Assembly: GCF_001879205.1 (NCBI RefSeq)
Contig: NZ_MLFK01000005.1
Coordinates: 248,001 to 312,000 of the forward strand
Direction: 5' to 3'
DNA: 64,000 nt
Source: Flavobacterium johnsoniae
Lineage (GTDB): Bacteria; Bacteroidota; Bacteroidia; Flavobacteriales; Flavobacteriaceae
In this document: positions 59,991-64,000 of the stretch, piece after piece
Position numbering within the stretch: position 1 is the stretch's first letter
How the letters are laid out: each line of letters opens with the position of its first letter
Notes under the pieces: model-generated
Told to the model about the DNA's origin: nothing
Databases searched by the model: none
The model's input: only the letters and a program-made list of their open reading frames with translations
Made by a program: the position numbers and the translations under genes

Positions 59991-61535
59991 ATGAAAAAAA
60001 CGCTGCTATTACTATTTATTACATTTTGTGCCCAATCTACATGGGCTCAGAAAGAGACGGTGCTCATTACTATAAAAAATGATCCTGCGTCGCCTACTAT
60101 TAACAAAAACATCTACGGTCATTTTGCCGAACATTTGGGCCGATGCATCTATGGAGGATTTTTCGTTGGCGATACTTCCAAAATTCCCAATACAAATGGA
60201 GTAAGGAATGATGTGATTAAAGCCTTAAAAGATTTAAAAATTCCGAATTTGAGATGGCCCGGAGGTTGTTTTGCCGATACGTATCACTGGAAAGACGGAA
60301 TTGGCCCAAAAGAACAAAGACCAACAATTGTAAATCAATGGTGGGGAGGCGTAACAGAAGACAATAGTTTTGGAACTCACGACTTTTTAAATCTTTGTGA
60401 GGTATTAGGAGCAGAGCCTTATTTGTCTGGAAACGTAGGAAGCGGAACGGTTCAGGAATTTGCTGATTGGATCCAGTATGCCAATTTTGGAGGCAAAAGC
60501 CCAATGAGTGATCTGCGTAAAAAAAACGGTAGAACAGAACCATGGAAAGTAAAATTCTGGGGAATTGGTAATGAAGCCTGGGGTTGCGGCGGTAACATGA
60601 CTGCAGAATATTACGCAGGCGAATACCGCAAGTTTGCCACTTTTATGGCAGATTGGAATAATAGCGGAGGTATAAACCGTATTGCATCCGGAGCCAACAG
60701 CAGCGATTACAATTGGACTGAAGTTTTAATGAAAAATATTCCGCTGAACATGCTGGGCGGCGTTGGCGTGCATCATTATTCTGTAATTGACTGGAATAAA
60801 AAAGGCGACGCTGTTAATTTTTCTGAAGAGGAATATTTTAAAACCATGAATCAGGCTTTAAAAATGGAAGAACTGGTAACAAAGCACGCTGCGGTCATGG
60901 ACAAATACGATCCTGAGAAAAAAGTGGCCATGGTGGTTGACGAATGGGGAGGCTGGTATGATGTAGAAAAAGGAACAAATCCGGGATTTTTATATCAGCA
61001 AAATACCATTAGAGACGCTGTTTTGGCAGGAGCAACTTTAAATATTTTCAACAATCACGCAGATCGTGTTCGAATGGCAAATTTAGCTCAATGTGTAAAT
61101 GTTTTGCAAGCCGTAATCCTGACCGATAAAACCAAAATGATTTTAACGCCAACCTATCACGTTATGCAAATGTACAATGTGCATCAGGATGCAAAACTGC
61201 TGCCTCTAAGTTTTAATTCTCCATCGTATACTTTTAAAGACCAGACGCTTCCGGCAGTTTCGGCTTCGGCGTCAAAAGATAAAAATGGTGCCGTACATAT
61301 TTCATTGGTAAATGTGGATGCAAAAAGCAAACATAAAATAGAAATTGATACAAAAGATTTAAATGTTAAAAATTTTACAGCAAGAATTATTACTTCATCA
61401 AAATTGCAGGATTTTAATTCTTTCGAGAATCCAAATAAAATTAGTCCGGCAGCATTTAAGGATTTTGAAAATAAAAAAGGAAAATTAGAAATCAATTTAC
61501 CGCCTTTTTCGGTTTTGGTTTTGGAAGGAAAATAA
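59991..61535 (+). CDS. Alpha-L-arabinofuranosidase (GH51)
   Basis: This is an exported or periplasmic glycosidase of 514 aa that removes arabinofuranose from arabinan or arabinoxylan. It has a signal peptide (MKKTLLLLFITFCAQSTWA-Q), the acid/base Glu195 in WGIGNEAWG and the nucleophile Glu318 in VVDEWGGWYD; YGHFAEHLGRCIYGGFF and NLRWPGGCFADTYHW are family-typical. It belongs with araB and araD downstream in arabinose use. Confidence 0.95.
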   Translation: MKKTLLLLFITFCAQSTWAQKETVLITIKNDPASPTINKNIYGHFAEHLGRCIYGGFFVGDTSKIPNTNGVRNDVIKALKDLKIPNLRWPGGCFADTYHWKDGIGPKEQRPTIVNQWWGGVTEDNSFGTHDFLNLCEVLGAEPYLSGNVGSGTVQEFADWIQYANFGGKSPMSDLRKKNGRTEPWKVKFWGIGNEAWGCGGNMTAEYYAGEYRKFATFMADWNNSGGINRIASGANSSDYNWTEVLMKNIPLNMLGGVGVHHYSVIDWNKKGDAVNFSEEEYFKTMNQALKMEELVTKHAAVMDKYDPEKKVAMVVDEWGGWYDVEKGTNPGFLYQQNTIRDAVLAGATLNIFNNHADRVRMANLAQCVNVLQAVILTDKTKMILTPTYHVMQMYNVHQDAKLLPLSFNSPSYTFKDQTLPAVSASASKDKNGAVHISLVNVDAKSKHKIEIDTKDLNVKNFTARIITSSKLQDFNSFENPNKISPAAFKDFENKKGKLEINLPPFSVLVLEGK

Positions 61536-61726
61536 CTTTAGAAAAGAAAAAATCTGATAAAATACAGGGAAGAAAGCAGTTTGTATTTTGCCATTTTGGA
61601 TCGTAAGATGAAATAATCGCAGCAGAATAAATGTTATTCACATGTTTATTTTTTCTTTTAATCATAAAATGCTGTTTTAGTGCAATATCTGCAAAAAATA
61701 ACTGACGCTTTTTTATTAAGTGTTTT
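61536..61726. other. Gap after the arabinofuranosidase gene
   Basis: Contains a loose AAAATACA / TGTATTTT stem (about 61559-61590) and GAATAA / TTATTC followed later by a T run (61627-61655), which could act as a weak terminator. No gene is seen. Confidence 0.35.
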
Positions 61727-61759
61727 TTGTACACTTATAAATATTTATAAGTATATTTG
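61727..61759 (+). promoter_or_regulatory. araB promoter with a perfect 20-bp palindrome
   Basis: TTG (61727-61729), 22 bases, then TATATTTG (61752-61759), with ATG 61783 following. Between the boxes, 61733-61752 is a perfect 20-bp palindrome (ACTTATAAATATTTATAAGT). Its position would block RNA polymerase, so it is a likely repressor operator for the Nudix-type regulator (inference). Confidence 0.75.
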
Positions 61760-61782
61760 TCACCATTAAAAATAAATTTCGA

Positions 61783-63474
61783 ATGAAAAATTATGTCATA
61801 GGATTAGACTACGGAACAGATTCTGTTCGTGCGGTTCTTATAGATACTGAAAATGGGCAGGAATTGGCATCCAATGTTTCTCATTACAAAAGATGGAAAA
61901 ATAAGCAGTATTGCGACGCATCCATAAATCAATTTCGCCAGCATCCTTTGGATCATATCGAAGGACTGGAAATTACGATTCAAACGGTTATTAAAGAAAG
62001 CAAAGTCGATCCAAAATTGGTGAAGGGAATTTGTATTGATACAACAGGATCTTCTCCTGTTCCGGTTACCAAAGACGGAACACCATTGGCTTTGACAAAA
62101 GGTTTTGAAGAAAATCCAAATGCCATGATGGTGTTATGGAAAGATCATACTGCTATAAATGAAGCAAACGAAATCAACGAACTGGCAGTAAGCTGGGGAG
62201 GAGAAGATGTTACCAAATATGTAGGAGGAATTTATTCATCAGAATGGTTTTGGGCAAAAATCCTGCACATCGCCAGAGAAGATGAAGCAGTTCGAAATGC
62301 AGCGCACACCTGGATGGAGCACTGCGATTTGATGACGTATTTGTTAATTGAAGATAAAGATTTAAAAACTTTCAAAAGAAGCCGTTGCGCAGCGGGACAC
62401 AAAGCCATGTGGCACGCAGACTGGAACGGACTTCCTCCAGTAGAATTTTTAGAAAAATTACATCCTTATTTAGCACAACTTCGTGGTAATTTATATGATG
62501 AAACCTATACATCAGATTTAGCTGCCGGAAATTTAAGCAAAGAATGGGCAGATCGTTTAGGACTTTCTACAGAAACAGTTGTGGCTGTTGGAACTTTCGA
62601 CGCACATTCTGGAGCTGTTGGAGCTAAAATTGGAGAAAATACTTTAGTTCGTGTTATGGGAACTTCAACCTGCGATATTCTGGTTGGTTCTTATGATGAA
62701 GTAGGAACAAAAACCGTTCGCGGTATCTGCGGACAAGTTGATGGTTCTGTAATTCCAGGTTTTATTGGTCTTGAAGCCGGACAATCTGCTTTTGGAGATT
62801 TACTGGCCTGGTACAAAGAATTATTAATGTGGCCTACAGAACATTTATTAGGTTCTTCATCTCTTTTAAATGAAGAACAAAAAGAACAATTGAGAGAAGA
62901 ATTCAGTGATAAATTGATTGTTGAATTGACAAAAGAAGCCGAGAAAATCCCAGTTTCAGAAAGTCTTCCAATTGCTTTGGACTGGATCAACGGAAGAAGA
63001 ACTCCAGATGCGAATCAGGAATTAAAAAGCGCGATTTCAAATCTTTCTTTAGGAACAAAAGCGCCTCATATTTTTAAAGCTTTAGTAAACGCAATTTGTT
63101 TTGGAGCGAAGAAAATCGTGGACCGTTTTGAAGAAGAAGGAGTAAAAATTGACAGCGTGATCGGAATTGGCGGCGTTGCCCGAAAATCTCCTTTTATCAT
63201 GCAGACTTTGGCTAATGTATTAAACAAGCCAATTAAAATCGCAGCTTCAGACCAGACTCCAGCTTTAGGAGCGGCAATTTATGCAGCCGTAGCAGCCGGA
63301 ATTTATCCAAATGTAATCGAAGCAAGCCAAAAAATAGGAAGCGATTTTGACGGAGAATATTTCCCTCAAACAGATAAAGTCGAAGCATATCATAAACTGC
63401 TTTTGGGATATGAAAAATTAAGCGCTTTCGCAGATCCAAACATTAAAATAGCACAGCATGAGCTCTCTTTATAA
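61783..63474 (+). CDS. araB: Ribulokinase
   Basis: The enzyme phosphorylates L-ribulose. It has 563 aa with the FGGY kinase start NYVIGLDYGTDSVRAVLID, DTTGSSPVP, WMEHCDLMTYLL, VRVMGTSTCDI and the C-terminal ATP region IGGVARKSPFIMQTLANVL. Length is typical of bacterial AraB. It overlaps araD by 17 bp. Confidence 0.95.
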   Translation: MKNYVIGLDYGTDSVRAVLIDTENGQELASNVSHYKRWKNKQYCDASINQFRQHPLDHIEGLEITIQTVIKESKVDPKLVKGICIDTTGSSPVPVTKDGTPLALTKGFEENPNAMMVLWKDHTAINEANEINELAVSWGGEDVTKYVGGIYSSEWFWAKILHIAREDEAVRNAAHTWMEHCDLMTYLLIEDKDLKTFKRSRCAAGHKAMWHADWNGLPPVEFLEKLHPYLAQLRGNLYDETYTSDLAAGNLSKEWADRLGLSTETVVAVGTFDAHSGAVGAKIGENTLVRVMGTSTCDILVGSYDEVGTKTVRGICGQVDGSVIPGFIGLEAGQSAFGDLLAWYKELLMWPTEHLLGSSSLLNEEQKEQLREEFSDKLIVELTKEAEKIPVSESLPIALDWINGRRTPDANQELKSAISNLSLGTKAPHIFKALVNAICFGAKKIVDRFEEEGVKIDSVIGIGGVARKSPFIMQTLANVLNKPIKIAASDQTPALGAAIYAAVAAGIYPNVIEASQKIGSDFDGEYFPQTDKVEAYHKLLLGYEKLSAFADPNIKIAQHELSL

Positions 63475-64000
63475 AGATTTAAAACAAGAATGTTACGAAG
63501 CCAACATGCAGTTAAATGCATTGAATTTGGTCGTATATACTTTTGGAAATGTAAGTGCCGTGGATAGAAAAACTGGTGTTTTTGCCATTAAACCAAGCGG
63601 CGTTCCTTACGAAGATTTAAAACCTGAAGATATTGTAATTGTAGATTTTGATAATAACATTATTGAAGGAACTATGCGTCCGTCATCAGACACTAAAACG
63701 CATGCTTATTTGTATAAAAACTGGCCAAATATTGGAGGAGTGGCACATACGCACGCAACCTATTCTGTGGCTTGGGCGCAGGCACAGCAGGATATTCCGA
63801 TTTTCGGAACTACACATGCTGATCATTTAACGGCCGATATTCCGTGTGCACCGCCAATGGCTGATCACTTAATTGAAGGAAATTACGAACACAATACCGG
63901 AATCCAGATTTTGGATTGCTTCAAAGAAAAAAATCTTTCGTACGAAGAAGTAGAAATGGTTTTAATTGGAAATCACGGTCCGTTTGCCTGGGGGAAAAAT
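63458..64000 (+). CDS. araD: L-ribulose-5-phosphate 4-epimerase (partial, runs off the window)
   Basis: The class II aldolase-type enzyme converts L-ribulose 5-phosphate to D-xylulose 5-phosphate. From the ATG at 63458 the frame stays open to the window end (181 codons). Visible signatures: NLVVYTFGNVSAVDR, AIKPSGVPYEDL, MRPSSDTKTH, the metal-binding VAHTHATYS and FGTTHADHL, and IGNHGPFAWG. The start overlaps the araB end by 17 bp, so translation is coupled. Confidence 0.93.
   Translation, partial: MSSLYKDLKQECYEANMQLNALNLVVYTFGNVSAVDRKTGVFAIKPSGVPYEDLKPEDIVIVDFDNNIIEGTMRPSSDTKTHAYLYKNWPNIGGVAHTHATYSVAWAQAQQDIPIFGTTHADHLTADIPCAPPMADHLIEGNYEHNTGIQILDCFKEKNLSYEEVEMVLIGNHGPFAWGKN

Noticed and set aside
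59867..60082. Open frame overlapping the arabinofuranosidase start
   Set aside because: It runs in another frame across the signal peptide of a clear GH51 gene; the sequence shows no family features.

Overview
The window is a stretch of chromosome from a member of the Bacteroidota, almost certainly a Flavobacterium close to F. johnsoniae. The reasons are: low G+C; Bacteroidota-type promoter boxes (TAnnTTTG, with TTG 17-23 bases upstream); weak or absent Shine-Dalgarno sequences; an atpBEFHAG operon whose a subunit has a signal-peptide-like extension; a flexirubin / dialkylresorcinol pigment cluster; and an ammonia-lyase that, from memory, is nearly identical to the characterised tyrosine ammonia-lyase of F. 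johnsoniae. I see no rRNA, tRNA, CRISPR array, phage or transposase.

Layout. (1) 1-5160, plus strand: F-type ATP synthase genes atpB, E, F, H, A, G, with hairpins between atpE/atpF and atpA/atpG and a strong terminator. (2) 5161-5672: non-coding, with one long hairpin and three 88-bp tandem repeats. (3) 5694-14453, plus: GNAT enzyme, polysaccharide flippase, dUTPase, sugar-phosphate nucleotidyltransferase, TPR protein, DUF4292 lipoprotein, EnvC-like protein, RbfA, LolC/E-type permease. (4) MATE pump and convergent tRNA-dihydrouridine synthase. (5) 17343-49904, minus, plus the divergent gene 50006-51256: the flexirubin cluster. (6) 51270-57282, minus: one exported protein, a sodium/sugar symporter and the Leloir genes galT, galK, galM, with a divergent GntR/LacI-like regulator. 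(7) 58384-64000: Nudix-type AraR-like regulator, GH51 arabinofuranosidase, ribulokinase and the start of araD.

How the pigment cluster works (family knowledge plus inference). The ammonia-lyase makes 4-coumarate and the AMP ligase loads it on an ACP. Ketosynthases with a chain-length-factor-like partner, the FabG-type reductase and split hot-dog dehydratases build the aryl polyene. DarB and DarA make the dialkylresorcinol. A BtrH-like acyltransferase or the C45 lipoprotein could make the ester. An MMPL-PlsC fusion, LolA-like carrier, lipoprotein, two beta-barrels and an ABC exporter would move pigment to the outer membrane. The halogenase-like flavoprotein may tailor the ring.

Most notable observations: a third hot-dog subunit with the catalytic His but no Glu, next to two subunits with Glu but no His (a candidate composite dehydratase); BtrH-like and C45 proteins as rival ester-forming enzymes; MITE-like inverted-repeat elements at gene boundaries inside the cluster; a perfect 20-bp palindrome inside the araB promoter, with its half-site ACACTTAT recurring in the ara region; and a possible small RNA between the gal and ara genes.
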